33,804 nt of DNA from an uncultured Eubacteriales bacterium (GCA_949288185.1 CASEIZ010000058.1:1-33804), one strand, 5' to 3'; positions 1-9,082 are shown, numbered from the stretch's first letter. Notes: generated by a model not told the origin, from the letters alone. A program made the numbers and translations.

Positions 1-35
1 TCTTTATTAGCTTTTAACACTTTTATTTCTTTCAT
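1..35 (-). CDS. Start of an unidentified gene, cut by the left edge
   Basis: Only the first 11 codons are in the window, beginning MKEIKVLK. A GAGGT ribosome binding site lies about 9 bases before the ATG at 33-35. The gene lies 25 bp downstream of the SDR stop codon on the same strand, so it is probably cotranscribed with it. Too little is present for any family call. Confidence 0.5.
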   Translation of the reverse strand, partial: MKEIKVLKANK

Positions 36-60
36 TATCTTGTTACCTCATATATAAATT

Positions 61-753
61 TTAAGAATTTCTTTCAATTATAATATCCGATACTGTTAAA
101 TTTGTTTCATTTAAAACATTATCTAAAATTGTTTTAGCTACATCTTTAGGATTCATAAAAGATTTTTGTTTTTCCTCTGATATATAGTCTCTGCTATTTT
201 TATAAAAATCTGTATTGATTCCGCCAGGATAAACTCCAATTACTTTTACACTAGTTCCTTTATAAGCTACTTTTAAACTTTCTGTATAACCTTTTTCTCC
301 CCATTTAGTAGCACAATAAACCGCTTCTTGTTTATTTCCTCTTAACGCTGCCGAAGACATGATATTTACAATTTTTAAATCTTTTTCATTTTTTGCTTTT
401 AATACTTCTGTTGAAAGTAAAATCATTCCTTCAAGCCCTTTAAAACATTTAGTAATATCGTTTTTATTATATAATGTTGGCACTTTGAAGGATGGCTCTC
501 CTGCATTATTAATTAATATTTTTATATTTCCTAAATTTGATATTTCTTTAATAGTATTTACAATAAATTCTTCATCTGAAATATCGCCAATAAATCCTTT
601 ATAATTTTCTTTATATGTATTGTTTAACATTTTCATTTTTTCAAAATCTCTATCTATATTACATACAAATAATCCTTTTTCAATAGATTGTTTTACTAAT
701 TCTAAGCCTAACCCATTTGCTCCTCCAGTTATAATTATTATTCTATTCTTCAT
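61..753 (-). CDS. Short-chain dehydrogenase/reductase (SDR)
   Basis: A classical SDR of about 230 residues, expected to be a cytosolic NAD(P)-dependent oxidoreductase. Visible motifs are the N-terminal nucleotide-binding TGGANGLG, the NNAG motif, a catalytic serine (MSSAA) and the YxxxK active site in YCATK. The substrate cannot be told from sequence. The start is taken as the ATG at 751-753 because GGAG lies 9 bases upstream. A longer frame beginning with TTG at 768 would place its start codon on top of that ribosome binding site. A plausible promoter lies upstream (TTTTCA, 17 bp, TATAAT, roughly 770-800). A second SDR lies at 8018-8779, but the two are not close copies. Confidence 0.85.
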   Translation of the reverse strand: MKNRIIIITGGANGLGLELVKQSIEKGLFVCNIDRDFEKMKMLNNTYKENYKGFIGDISDEEFIVNTIKEISNLGNIKILINNAGEPSFKVPTLYNKNDITKCFKGLEGMILLSTEVLKAKNEKDLKIVNIMSSAALRGNKQEAVYCATKWGEKGYTESLKVAYKGTSVKVIGVYPGGINTDFYKNSRDYISEEKQKSFMNPKDVAKTILDNVLNETNLTVSDIIIERNS

Positions 754-768
754 ATTATCCATCTCCAA

Positions 769-1100
769 TATAAATTTATTATACTTATACCATATTTATT
801 TGAAAAAATCCAGTTTTCTTATTTATTTGCATGTATAAATTCTCCTTTATATTATTAGAGACTTACCATTTCTGGTAAGCCCCAATAAATTTATTCACTC
901 TCTTATTTGTTAGTCGCTCAAAGAGGTGGCGACAAACACATTTATTAAAAACAATGATGTTCTTAATTATTAATTTGCTCTATTTTCAATAAATTTTGCT
1001 TATTATTTCTACATTCCATGTTCATAAAATTTTTTCTTCAAATCCTAATTTTTAATAAAATTTCTAATTCTTTCTATCATACTAAATGTTTTTTATTATT
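769..1100. other. Gene-free stretch with two hairpins
   Basis: This 330-bp gap holds the promoter side of the SDR gene and two inverted repeats: CTTACCA/TGGTAAG at 862-879, and a second with GTCGC/GCGAC at 906-938. Neither has a clear T-run, so they are weak candidates for terminators of the leftward phzF gene. I see no gene here. Confidence 0.4.
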
Positions 1101-1949
1101 TTACAAATTATTTATTTCTATTTCTTCAACGATATATCCTTTTCCACCTACTAAAACATTTGATATTAAATTATTATTTTCTTCTAAAAAAACAATAATT
1201 TGAGACGGATTATCTAATTCATATCCTTGTTCAAATACATATTTATTCTTTTTTATTCCATTTTTAAATAAGTAACAAGCTAAAGCACAATTTGAAGTTC
1301 CAGTTGCAGATTCCTCATTTATTCCATATAATGGTGCAAAATTTCTACAAATTGCTGTTAACTCTTCATCATTGTTTAATGTAAACATATGCATACCAAT
1401 TACATCTTTTTCTTTACTTATCTTTTTCATTTCTTCAAAATTAGGTTTTATTTTTCTTAAACTTTCTCTATTATCTATCGGAACTAATATATCCTTTAGT
1501 CCTGTAGAAACAATTTGTATTGGATACTCTTCATTTAGCATATTAGTATCTATGCATTTTTCTATTTCATGTTTATCTATAATATCATAATACTTTGGTA
1601 AATTTTGTTGCATTAGTATTAAGTCTTTCTTTATTTGTATATTTAATATTCCTGATTTTGTTTCTATTTTATATGATGATTTACTTAATTTTTTTAAATT
1701 ATTTAAAACTACAAATGTAGCAATAGTAGCATGTCCACATAATGGTACTTCTTCTACTGGCGTATAATATTACAACTTAAAATCTGCTTTATCGCTTTCT
1801 GAAATAAATGCTGTTTCTGAATATCCTAATATTTGAGCTACCTTCATTTTTTGTTTGACAGTCAAATTATAATCATTGATTAAAACCCCTGCTTTATTTC
1901 CACCTTTTTCATCTTTAGAAAAGGCACTTGCTACATATACTTTTATCAT
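1101..1949 (-). pseudogene. PhzF-family isomerase/epimerase-like gene, frameshifted
   Basis: The two parts together form one PhzF-family protein. The 5' part starts at ATG 1947-1949 (MIKVYVASAFSKDEKGG, with GGAG 11 bases upstream) and runs to a TAA at 1770-1772. The sense continues in another frame with the hallmark TPVEEVPLCGHAT and ends at 1101 with the family's C-terminal GTSNCALA region. PhzF proteins catalyse isomerisation of small metabolites with a diaminopimelate-epimerase fold; the substrate is unknown. The break lies near 1765-1772 and is a net loss of two bases or gain of one. It is not at a CGG, unlike the other frame breaks in this window, so it is either a true mutation or a sequencing error. 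Confidence 0.8.
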
Positions 1950-2041
1950 AAATTCATTTTCTCCTTTTTTAGAAATTATTAATATTTTTCAAACTTTTTA
2001 CTCTACTTTTATATCTTTTTATTATATCTAAATTAGCACAA

Positions 2042-2590
2042 CTAATCATAATTAATAAAGTCTTCTTTTAACAATCCTGTTACATGTTCATCAACATATT
2101 CTTTTGTTGCTAAGCATAAATATTTTTTTCTTCTTATCCCCTCATCTTTATAACCTAATTTGTGTTGCATATTCTTAGATTTTTCATTACCTTTAAAATA
2201 TCCATTTTCTAATCTTCTTAAATTTAATTTTTCAAAGCAATATTTTGCTCTTGTACTAAATGCTTCTATACCATATCCATTTTTTTGATATTTTTCATTT
2301 ATCCATATTCCACCACCAGCAGTTCCATCTTTCGCATTAATATTTTCTATTGATGTTCCTCCAATAACTTTATTGTTCTCTTTTAAAACTATTGCTAACA
2401 TTATATTTTTTGAATTTTCTCCTACTTGTTTAGAAAATGCTATAAAACTTTCTGCATCTTGTTTTGTATATGGATACGGAACACTTGCTAACCACTTTGA
2501 AACATTGATATTATTTAATCCATTCTGCAAATCCATTATATCCTCATCTTTCCAATCTCTCAAGATTATTCTCTTACTATTTATTATCAT
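2042..2590 (-). CDS. GNAT N-acetyltransferase, RimJ/RimL-like
   Basis: The 182-residue protein begins IINSKRIILRDWKDEDI, the typical opening of RimJ/RimL-type acetyltransferases, and has the acetyl-CoA region (GGGIWINEKYQKNGYGIEA) followed by the usual RLENGYFKGNEKSKNMQHK motif near the C-terminus. It is expected to transfer an acetyl group from acetyl-CoA to an amine, possibly a protein N-terminus or a drug. GGGAG precedes the ATG. It follows the kinase and GNAT genes on the same strand with short gaps and may belong to the same transcript. Confidence 0.85.
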   Translation of the reverse strand: MIINSKRIILRDWKDEDIMDLQNGLNNINVSKWLASVPYPYTKQDAESFIAFSKQVGENSKNIMLAIVLKENNKVIGGTSIENINAKDGTAGGGIWINEKYQKNGYGIEAFSTRAKYCFEKLNLRRLENGYFKGNEKSKNMQHKLGYKDEGIRRKKYLCLATKEYVDEHVTGLLKEDFINYD

Positions 2591-2606
2591 ATATAATTTC
2601 TCCCAT

Positions 2607-2816
2607 CTACTTTATACTTTTTAATAAATCTATGATATTAGAAGTAATTTCATCTATATTACGGTCATTCGTATCAATTTTTTGCCCCTTAAAATCAGTA
2701 TCAGAAGTATTATATACCTTCTTTCTCCAATCATAAGAATTTATATAATATTTTTCTATTCTTATACCTCTTTTATAAATTTTTACTAAATAATACTTGT
2801 CCTTCCTTATCTGCAT
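2607..2816 (-). pseudogene. Possible 3' remnant of a P-loop kinase gene
   Basis: A 69-codon frame overlaps the end of the upstream GNAT gene by 44 bp and has no ribosome binding site at its ATG. Its end (KIDTNDRNIDEITSNIIDLL) resembles the last helix of small nucleoside or antibiotic kinases, which often finish with an IDT...E motif. No Walker A motif is present. I read it as the 3' tail of a decayed kinase gene, but a chance frame is possible. Confidence 0.3.
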
Positions 2817-3192
2817 ATTTTTGATATACTTTGCAAGCTCTTATATTGGTTTCCTCTGTTAATACGAAAAATTTATAATATCTCTTTTCATCTCTGATAT
2901 ATTTCAAAACATATTCCATCAATTTAGTCCCAATGCCTTTATTTTGGTATTCAGGAATAACATCAACAGAATGTATATAAAACATTGATTTCCCATCTGG
3001 TCTTAACATTCCATAACCATATAAAAATGCAACAATTTCATTTTTACAAATTCCTGCGAAACAGTAATTATAACAATTAATAATGAATTTTTCTATATCT
3101 TTTTTTTGAATATCCTTATCATCTATCTTTATTATATCAGGTATAAAATTTATATTATCTTCATTTATTCTGATAAATTTAACATCTTTCAT
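2773..3192 (-). CDS. GNAT acetyltransferase, AAC(3)-I-like
   Basis: The 139-residue GNAT protein has the acetyl-CoA signature [17 protein letters not shown] around residues 80-97 and the C-terminal [12 protein letters not shown] motif. Its layout (a GYG...[11 protein letters not shown] strand followed by the P-loop-like QNKGIG) resembles the AAC(3)-I branch of aminoglycoside acetyltransferases, although many clostridial GNATs of unknown substrate look alike. Its start overlaps the end of the kinase gene by 14 bp, so translation is probably coupled. The pairing with an APH(2'')-like kinase makes a detoxification role reasonable but unproven. Confidence 0.8.
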   Translation of the reverse strand: MKDVKFIRINEDNINFIPDIIKIDDKDIQKKDIEKFIINCYNYCFAGICKNEIVAFLYGYGMLRPDGKSMFYIHSVDVIPEYQNKGIGTKLMEYVLKYIRDEKRYYKFFVLTEETNIRACKVYQKYADKEGQVLFSKNL

Positions 3193-4057
3193 TTAAAACC
3201 CTTCTCCCTTTTTCTACAAAATCTTTTCTGTTATTTTTTATTCCATAAACTATTGTTTCTATTGGATAATATTCCTCTACAATATATTGATACTCTTCTG
3301 CTTTTCTAATATCAATATCTCCATATAATTTTAAAATATCTTCTCCAAAATCTTTTCCTAGCTCTTCATTACTATCTTCTAAAAGATAAATAAAATCACA
3401 ATATTCATCTATAATGCCCGAATCGCCAAAATCTATTATTCCCACTAATCTTTTGTTTTCATCTAGCAATAAATGATTACAACTAAAATCATTGTGGCAC
3501 AAACATTTTTTATCATCAAATATAGTTGTATTTTTTAATCTTTCAAAAAAGTTTTCTATATAATTCTTTTCTTTTTCTGTTAAATCTTGATATATTGTTT
3601 TCTTCAATAATGCAAAATCTTCTAAACAATTTTGCTTATTGTTAATAGTATAATTTTTTATTTCTGAAAAATCTAAATTGTGCATATCTTTTAAAAATTT
3701 TGCAATATCTAATTTTAAAATCTGTTTTTCTTGTTCTTTCATTTCGTTATATATTTGTGAATTTAAAAATTTTCCATCAATTCTCTTATATCCCATAATT
3801 GATAATTCATCAGTAATATAAGCATAATCAATTTTGGGTATTTTTATATCGGTTTTTAAATTTTTATTCAGAAAATCCAATACTGTTTTTTCTTTTTTAT
3901 ATCCTTTTTTCTCGTTAGTACTTATTTTTATTTTGAAAATGTATTCATCATTTATTAAATATGCTTTACTATCATAACCTTCGCCAATCAATGTTGCACT
4001 TTTAACTTCTAAATCGAATTTATTTTTAATTAGTTCTTCTATTTTTATAAAATTCAT
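3179..4057 (-). CDS. APH(2'')-Ia-like aminoglycoside phosphotransferase
   Basis: A 292-residue kinase that, from memory, follows the C-terminal APH(2'') domain of the bifunctional AAC(6')-APH(2'') enzyme along its whole length. Shared segments include [19 protein letters not shown] at the N-terminus, the catalytic HNDFSCNH (H188, D190, N194) and the metal-binding [15 protein letters not shown] (D209). Family members phosphorylate the 2''-hydroxyl of gentamicin-type aminoglycosides, often using GTP. The acetyltransferase half of the bifunctional enzyme is absent; a different GNAT lies just downstream. All catalytic residues are present. Composition matches the surrounding DNA, so it looks long resident and may be a chromosomal relative of the mobile resistance domain. 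Confidence 0.88.
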   Translation of the reverse strand: MNFIKIEELIKNKFDLEVKSATLIGEGYDSKAYLINDEYIFKIKISTNEKKGYKKEKTVLDFLNKNLKTDIKIPKIDYAYITDELSIMGYKRIDGKFLNSQIYNEMKEQEKQILKLDIAKFLKDMHNLDFSEIKNYTINNKQNCLEDFALLKKTIYQDLTEKEKNYIENFFERLKNTTIFDDKKCLCHNDFSCNHLLLDENKRLVGIIDFGDSGIIDEYCDFIYLLEDSNEELGKDFGEDILKLYGDIDIRKAEEYQYIVEEYYPIETIVYGIKNNRKDFVEKGRRVLNERC

Positions 4058-4427
4058 TTATTTATTACCTCTATTTTTTTAATTAAATCATAATATTTAA
4101 AATAATATTGCATTTAGGAAATATTTTTCAAATAAAATTTTCTAAAATCCATTTTGTTATTTCTACAACTCACAAGTTTTCAATACGATTGTATCATTTA
4201 TTTTCACATTACACAACTAAACTAATCTTTTATACCTTATCACTCTTGCAATTTCTTCTATAATAGTCTTATTTGTAAAATAGTATTTATCATATTTATA
4301 TCCAAAGATTTTTTCAAAATTTGTCGAACATAAAAAATAGATGTTAAAGAGTTCTATAATTCTAACCTTTTTAATTTTGATAACATAGATGATTACAGAC
4401 CATTGCTTGAATGGTCTGTATTTTTCA
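4058..4427. other. Intergenic stretch with a decayed gene tail
   Basis: No intact gene is seen. On the minus strand about 4222-4390 stays open and reads like a C-terminal tail (GYKYDKYYFTNKTIIEEIA). A related stretch lies at about 6108-6165 (RKYDECYFTNKIFIKEIA), so both appear to be relics of the same repeated sequence. Confidence 0.4.
4395..4419. terminator. Inverted repeat after the exonuclease gene
   Basis: A perfect 10-bp stem, ACAGACCATT/AATGGTCTGT, with a 5-base loop lies 8 bp past the exonuclease stop. The T-run follows on the plus strand (TATTTTTC), so it is a better terminator for plus-strand transcripts. For the leftward gene it may act as a 3' stabilising hairpin. Confidence 0.5.
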
Positions 4428-5501
4428 TTAATCCTCTTCTATCATATCATAAAAAACATTTTCAGATATAATTTCTATATCCTGCCCTGACATTTTTAGT
4501 TTTTCTGCTTTCTTTTGTTTGTTACTTTTTCCATCTTTTATATTCTTACAATAATCATTATTACCTAATATTAAATAATTTGTTTTAACCGTAACATTAT
4601 CTCCACAAATTCCACCTAAGTTTGCAACTATTTGCATAGCATTTTTTCTAGACATCTTTTCCAAAGTACCTGTAAATACACATACCTTTCCATATAGTGG
4701 ATGTTCTTCATCGAATTCTGTATTTTGAGATACTATATCATTTGCTTTAAGTTTGTATGAACTATGGTGTTTTTTAAATTGTTTTTTGAAGTCGTTTACA
4801 TTTTCATATTTACTTATAGCTAATTTTGACAATTCGTTATAGATTTCATTAGTTAAAATACAATCATTTAATGCCCTATGTTCTTGTCTTGATTTTTTTT
4901 CAAAATATTTTGTCAAATCATCTAACCTATGATGTTCTAATTCTGGTAATAATTTTCTTGACATTCTCAATGTATCTATAAAATCATTAGTCAAGGGAAT
5001 TGGCAAATATTTTATATAGTTATCATACAAAAAATTAATATCAAAATTTATATTATGTCCAATCAAAATATCATTGCCAATAAATGCATTAAATGTTGGC
5101 AAAACTTCACTTAAGTCAGGCGACTTTCCTAACATATTATTAGTTATTCCTGTTAAGTTCGATATAAACTCATCTATATATTGTACTTTTTCTCCATCTT
5201 CTATATAAAAATCTAATGCATCATCATTAGCCAAAAAACTTTGTCTGGGTTTAACCAATTTCGTATATTTATCTATAATTTCACTATTTCTTATTTTCAA
5301 TGCACTAATTTCGATAATTTCATTATAAGTAGAATCTAATCCTGTTGTTTCTATATCTATTACTGTATAATCTTTAATTATATCAATAATGCTATTACCT
5401 TTGTTAATCCTTTTATTTTTTGTTTTGTTTTGATTATCATTTATACTTATTTCCATTTTTCCATTTTCATTTATTTTTGTTTTTATTTCAAATTCTATCA
5501 T
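4428..5501 (-). CDS. DEDDh 3'-5' exonuclease with C-terminal BRCT domain
   Basis: A 357-residue protein. Residues about 45-225 form a DNA polymerase III epsilon-like exonuclease: D49 and E51 in VIDIETTGLD, GHNINFDINFL for Exo II, and HRALNDCILT for Exo III. Residues about 268-355 are a BRCT domain (GKVCVFTGTLEKMSRKNAM), the type also found at the end of bacterial DNA ligase. The combination suggests a DNA repair or proofreading-type nuclease. The upstream gene ends 12 bp before its start, so the two form an operon. Confidence 0.9.
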   Translation of the reverse strand: MIEFEIKTKINENGKMEISINDNQNKTKNKRINKGNSIIDIIKDYTVIDIETTGLDSTYNEIIEISALKIRNSEIIDKYTKLVKPRQSFLANDDALDFYIEDGEKVQYIDEFISNLTGITNNMLGKSPDLSEVLPTFNAFIGNDILIGHNINFDINFLYDNYIKYLPIPLTNDFIDTLRMSRKLLPELEHHRLDDLTKYFEKKSRQEHRALNDCILTNEIYNELSKLAISKYENVNDFKKQFKKHHSSYKLKANDIVSQNTEFDEEHPLYGKVCVFTGTLEKMSRKNAMQIVANLGGICGDNVTVKTNYLILGNNDYCKNIKDGKSNKQKKAEKLKMSGQDIEIISENVFYDMIEED

Positions 5502-5513
5502 AAATTATACCTT

Positions 5514-6017
5514 CTATATATTTTTATTCTTACCATAAAATATCTTTCCTGATTCTATATTTTGCTTATATTGGCATCCTTTAGCCAATTTTTTATCTGG
5601 ATTTATACATTTTAGTGCATTCGAACATTCAATATATCTAGAACAACATCCAAAACTATCTGCAGGTTCATTTAAATATAAATATTTATATATTTCTTTT
5701 AATTCATAATCTAACTTTTTTATATCTTCAATATCATTTATGTATATTTTTATATATATGTCATTTTCTTTATATTTAACTTCTTCAAACTGTTTTAAAA
5801 TTTTTTCTAAATTAATATTATCTAATTTTCGAATCTCAACAAACATTTTTACTTTTTGAAAAGTAATTTTTAATAAAATATTTTTAAACACAGTAAATGA
5901 AATTGAATTGTTTTTATTAACATTAATCGTTATTTTTTCTCTCTCATCTTTTGAAATTATATCATCACTAATGTTATTTATTATGCTATCTAATATTCCT
6001 AGAATTTTATCTTCCAT
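5514..6017 (-). CDS. Cys-rich protein of unknown function, partner of the exonuclease
   Basis: The 167-residue protein has an acidic, lysine-rich N-terminal two thirds and a conserved-looking C-terminal cysteine cluster (CCSRYIECSNALKCINPDKK, then GCQYKQN), which may bind a metal. I recall the same C-terminal block next to or within exonuclease-type genes of other Firmicutes, but cannot check. It starts behind GGAGG with a 6-base spacing and is followed within 12 bp by the exonuclease-BRCT gene. A role in the same repair process is an inference from that linkage. Confidence 0.65.
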   Translation of the reverse strand: MEDKILGILDSIINNISDDIISKDEREKITINVNKNNSISFTVFKNILLKITFQKVKMFVEIRKLDNINLEKILKQFEEVKYKENDIYIKIYINDIEDIKKLDYELKEIYKYLYLNEPADSFGCCSRYIECSNALKCINPDKKLAKGCQYKQNIESGKIFYGKNKNI

Positions 6018-6056
6018 ATAACTCCTCCATACAAATTGTTATTTTATCTATTAGAT

Positions 6057-6085
6057 ATATTATCATAAACCATATTAATTATCAA
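6057..6085 (-). promoter_or_regulatory. Sigma-A-type promoter for the exonuclease operon
   Basis: On the minus strand TTGATA (6080-6085) and TAATAT (6057-6062) are spaced by 17 bp, about 40 bp before the start of the Cys-rich gene. Almost the same 29-34 bases occur at 8863-8891 before the second SDR gene. Confidence 0.6.
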
Positions 6086-6202
6086 ATCTCCTTTAATAAC
6101 ACAAGCAATTTCTTTAATAAAGATTTTATTCGTAAAATAGCATTCATCATATTTACGCCACATGTAATTTATCTCCCCTGTAATTTGAACTTACTATAGA
6201 TA

Positions 6203-6940
6203 TTAAAATTTGATATTAATTAAATCCTTATTAGCATAAATATTATTAAAATATTTATAGAAAATATCTACTAAACTGTTTATCTTTTGTATTAAAATAT
6301 ATTTGTCTTTTTTATAATTTTTGTCATACTCTAAATTTAATTGTTTATCACTTATAGAGCAATAAGAACAAATTAAATCAGCATTAGTATGAACATAATT
6401 GCAATTTACTTTATAAATATTTAAAAATAAATCAGAAACCTCTGGTTCGACTTCTTTTACCTTATCAACCATCTTTGATATTGATAATCCACTCCAATAA
6501 TATAGTTCATTTCTATTCTTTATTTTATATTTATCTTTAAATTCATTGTATTTTTTTGAGGTTATTTCTTCATAATCATTTTTATTTATTTTTTCTTTTA
6601 TATCATTTGTTGATATTTCATATAATAATACTCTTTTTACATTTTGATATTCTACAAATCGTATATATAAATTTCCTCTATCAGTTTCACAATAAAGAAA
6701 ATCTATTAAAATTTCAAACATACTTCTAATAATAATTTCTCCAGCTACGGCTATATGACTATTGTCTAATACTGCCACACTTCTTAACAAATCAATAAAA
6801 TTAAATAGCATTAAACAAGGGGTTAAACGAAAACTTTCATAATCTCCTGTTAAATTAACTGATTTTAATAAATTTTCCAATTTTTCTATGTGTTCATTAT
6901 ATTTATTTAATTTTACAGAATCTATATAATTATCATTCAT
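6203..6940 (-). CDS. DUF5677-like protein
   Basis: A 245-residue, mainly helical protein without signal peptide. The region RSMFEILIDFLYC (about residues 70-82), YYWSGLSISKMV (about 148-160) and the late VNCNYVHTNADL recall DUF5677 proteins, whose function is not established; some occur near nucleases or defence genes. GGAG lies 8 bases before the ATG. The next gene upstream on the same strand, a nuclease-like protein, ends 55 bp away, so the two may be cotranscribed. Confidence 0.55.
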   Translation of the reverse strand: MNDNYIDSVKLNKYNEHIEKLENLLKSVNLTGDYESFRLTPCLMLFNFIDLLRSVAVLDNSHIAVAGEIIIRSMFEILIDFLYCETDRGNLYIRFVEYQNVKRVLLYEISTNDIKEKINKNDYEEITSKKYNEFKDKYKIKNRNELYYWSGLSISKMVDKVKEVEPEVSDLFLNIYKVNCNYVHTNADLICSYCSISDKQLNLEYDKNYKKDKYILIQKINSLVDIFYKYFNNIYANKDLINIKF

Positions 6941-6995
6941 ATTTTTTCTCCTATAAATTTATTATCTAAAATCATTAAATTATAGTACACCTTAT

Positions 6996-7964
6996 TTAAA
7001 AGGTTCCTCTTTTTATCGCCCATTCTAAATCACTATAATCCGCTATTTTCATTTCATATAAATTCTTACAATTTATATGAAATCCTATTTTCTTTTCTAA
7101 CTCATTTAATATATTCACATCTTTTATTGTTGTAAACCATTCTCTATTTCTAACAATTCTAATAAACCAATCTTTTAATCTTCTATCATTTAAAATATTC
7201 ATGGATAATTCAAATTTACCGTTTTTTATTCTTTTTTCTAACAATTCAATACAATACTTATCTAATTCTTCGCATATATGTGGTGTAAATGAATATTTTC
7301 CATAATAATAAAATGATGAATATGGCTTAAATATGACTTTTTTATTACAATATGGACACATAGCATAAAAAACATTCTTTGAAGTAGGTCTTACATCTTC
7401 TGGTTTAGTTCCATCATTATGTTTATAATCCCAGTATTTTTCAATCTCTTTCCACTTTCCCAATAAACTTTGTTCTTTTACCTGTTCTCTTAAATTTTCT
7501 AATGTTTTTATTTTCAAAATATCAAAATCTAATTTTTTTATTGTTTCAATATTTTTGTCATACCTAATATTAATAAAATTAATAATTGCATTAATAACTT
7601 TATCTATATTATCATATTTTCTATTATAATTGTAAGTGTAATAATCACAATCAGGTTCTTTTAAGCCAACTTCTCTAATTCTAAATATAGTAATCTTATT
7701 TTGTCTTGCCAATTTATTTTTATCTGACTCACTTTTCTCTTTGTGCCAACGAAGGCCATCATACTCAATTGCAAGATCTAATTCGGGAATGAATATATCA
7801 AACTCCGAATTATAATGCATCCAATTAAATTGTTTTGCTCTTATGGCATTCGGAAAAATCTCTTTAATATAAGTATAAACATACTGTTCTGGTCTTGATG
7901 TTTTTAGTATTTTGCATAAATCGTTTATTTCATGTTCTATACTATCTATATTTATTTCATCCAC
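6996..7964 (-). CDS. Vsr/DUF559-like endonuclease with zinc-ribbon region
   Basis: The 322-residue protein has an N-terminal PD-(D/E)XK-type region: EFDIFIPELDLAIEYDGLRW with D56, E67 and D69, followed by FRIREVGL, as in very-short-patch-repair-like and DUF559 nucleases. The centre has a treble-clef-like unit (DVRPTSKNVFYAMCPYCNKK, with C..C and a later H.C) of the kind fused to such nucleases. I infer a DNA endonuclease. The substrate is not evident, and no methyltransferase is next to it. Confidence 0.7.
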   Translation of the reverse strand: MDEINIDSIEHEINDLCKILKTSRPEQYVYTYIKEIFPNAIRAKQFNWMHYNSEFDIFIPELDLAIEYDGLRWHKEKSESDKNKLARQNKITIFRIREVGLKEPDCDYYTYNYNRKYDNIDKVINAIINFINIRYDKNIETIKKLDFDILKIKTLENLREQVKEQSLLGKWKEIEKYWDYKHNDGTKPEDVRPTSKNVFYAMCPYCNKKVIFKPYSSFYYYGKYSFTPHICEELDKYCIELLEKRIKNGKFELSMNILNDRRLKDWFIRIVRNREWFTTIKDVNILNELEKKIGFHINCKNLYEMKIADYSDLEWAIKRGTF

Positions 7965-8017
7965 TACTTTTTCTCCTTATACACATTTTTACATTTAAAT
8001 TTTTGCTTTTCAGTAGT

Positions 8018-8779
8018 TTATATACTTTTTCCTCCATCTACAAGATAAATCGAACCTGTTGTCCATAAAGATTTATCTGACAATAAAAATTCTATTGTTG
8101 GTGCTATATCTTTTTTTGCATCTCCTATTCGTCCTAATGGATATGATTTCTTTTTATCTTCTGACCATTTATCATATCCTTCTTGAGTATAATCACCACT
8201 AGCTACATAAATATTTGTATATACTGCAGCTGGATTTACACTATTGACTCTTATATTATATTTACCAAGTTCTTGCCCCATATATTTTGTTAGCATATCT
8301 ACTCCTGCTTTACTTGCACAATAAGCAATTGAACCTCCTGCCCTTTCAGAAGACATAGATGAAATATTAACTATTGATGGATTTGTTCCCTTTTTTAATA
8401 AAGGTAATAAAGTTTTCGTTAATAAAAATATTCCCGTTAAATTTATATTGATTGAATTATTCCATTCTTCTAAAGTTTGTTCTTCTATTCCTCCTAATTT
8501 TATAATTCCTGCAGAATTTACTAAACCATCTAATCGACTATATTTACTATTTATTTCTTCATATATCTTTTTACAATCCTTTTCTAAACTTATATCTCCT
8601 TGCAAAAAAGTAACACGGTTAACATTATCACGTAATTTTTCTTTTGCTAGAGCTATATTTTTCTCTCCTCTTGAAACTGAAATAATCTCATAATTTCTTT
8701 GTTCTAATAAATATTCTATTGTTCCAAATCCAATTCCACTTGCTCCTCCTGTTATTAAAATGATTTTCTTTTTATCCAT
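8018..8779 (-). CDS. Short-chain dehydrogenase/reductase (SDR)
   Basis: A 253-residue classical SDR with TGGASGIGFG at the N-terminus, NSAGI, the serine in ISSMSSE, the YxxxK motif in YCASKAG and the PLGRIGDAKKDIA / TTGSIYLVDGGKS ending typical of the glucose/ribitol dehydrogenase-like branch. The ATG at 8777-8779 is chosen because GGGAG lies 8 bases upstream. A longer frame to 8818 would bury that site inside the gene. Substrate unknown. A clear promoter lies at 8863-8891. Confidence 0.88.
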   Translation of the reverse strand: MDKKKIILITGGASGIGFGTIEYLLEQRNYEIISVSRGEKNIALAKEKLRDNVNRVTFLQGDISLEKDCKKIYEEINSKYSRLDGLVNSAGIIKLGGIEEQTLEEWNNSININLTGIFLLTKTLLPLLKKGTNPSIVNISSMSSERAGGSIAYCASKAGVDMLTKYMGQELGKYNIRVNSVNPAAVYTNIYVASGDYTQEGYDKWSEDKKKSYPLGRIGDAKKDIAPTIEFLLSDKSLWTTGSIYLVDGGKSI

Positions 8780-8862
8780 CTTTCCATCTCCCTTAAATAT
8801 TATTTTATATATCTCCATTATTTAAAAGTAGAATAATTATCATTTAGTAACAATCTTTAGAT

Positions 8863-8891
8863 ATATTATCATAAACTATATTAATTATCAA
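8863..8891 (-). promoter_or_regulatory. Sigma-A-type promoter for the second SDR gene
   Basis: Minus-strand TTGATA (8886-8891) and TAATAT (8863-8868) have a 17-bp spacer. The element and its flanks are nearly identical to 6057-6085, so the two regions share a duplicated upstream sequence. Confidence 0.6.
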
Positions 8892-8935
8892 CTTTCTATA
8901 ACACTTAATTTTAATGCTATTACAAAGGATATTTT

Positions 8936-8967
8936 TCCGAGCAAAACCTCCGAGCAGATTCCGAGCA
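8936..8967. repeat. Three close copies of TCCGAGCA
   Basis: Exact TCCGAGCA occurs at 8936-8943, 8949-8956 and 8960-8967. The stretch from 8780 to 9307 otherwise holds no gene. Read on the plus strand it stays open for a short way (FSEQNLRADSEQKTKINE), so it may be the tail of a lost gene, or a recombinase binding site. Confidence 0.4.
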
Positions 8968-9082
8968 GAAAACAAAAATCAATGAATAATGACAAATAAT
9001 TTTGAAAATAGATTGAATAATGAAAATAGCTAAAATGCAATCATATCAATACTTTTAAATACTTTTGAATAAAAATAAAAAA

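Noticed and set aside
754..768. TTG start at 768 for the first SDR
   Set aside because: The TTG overlaps the GGAG that serves the ATG at 753.
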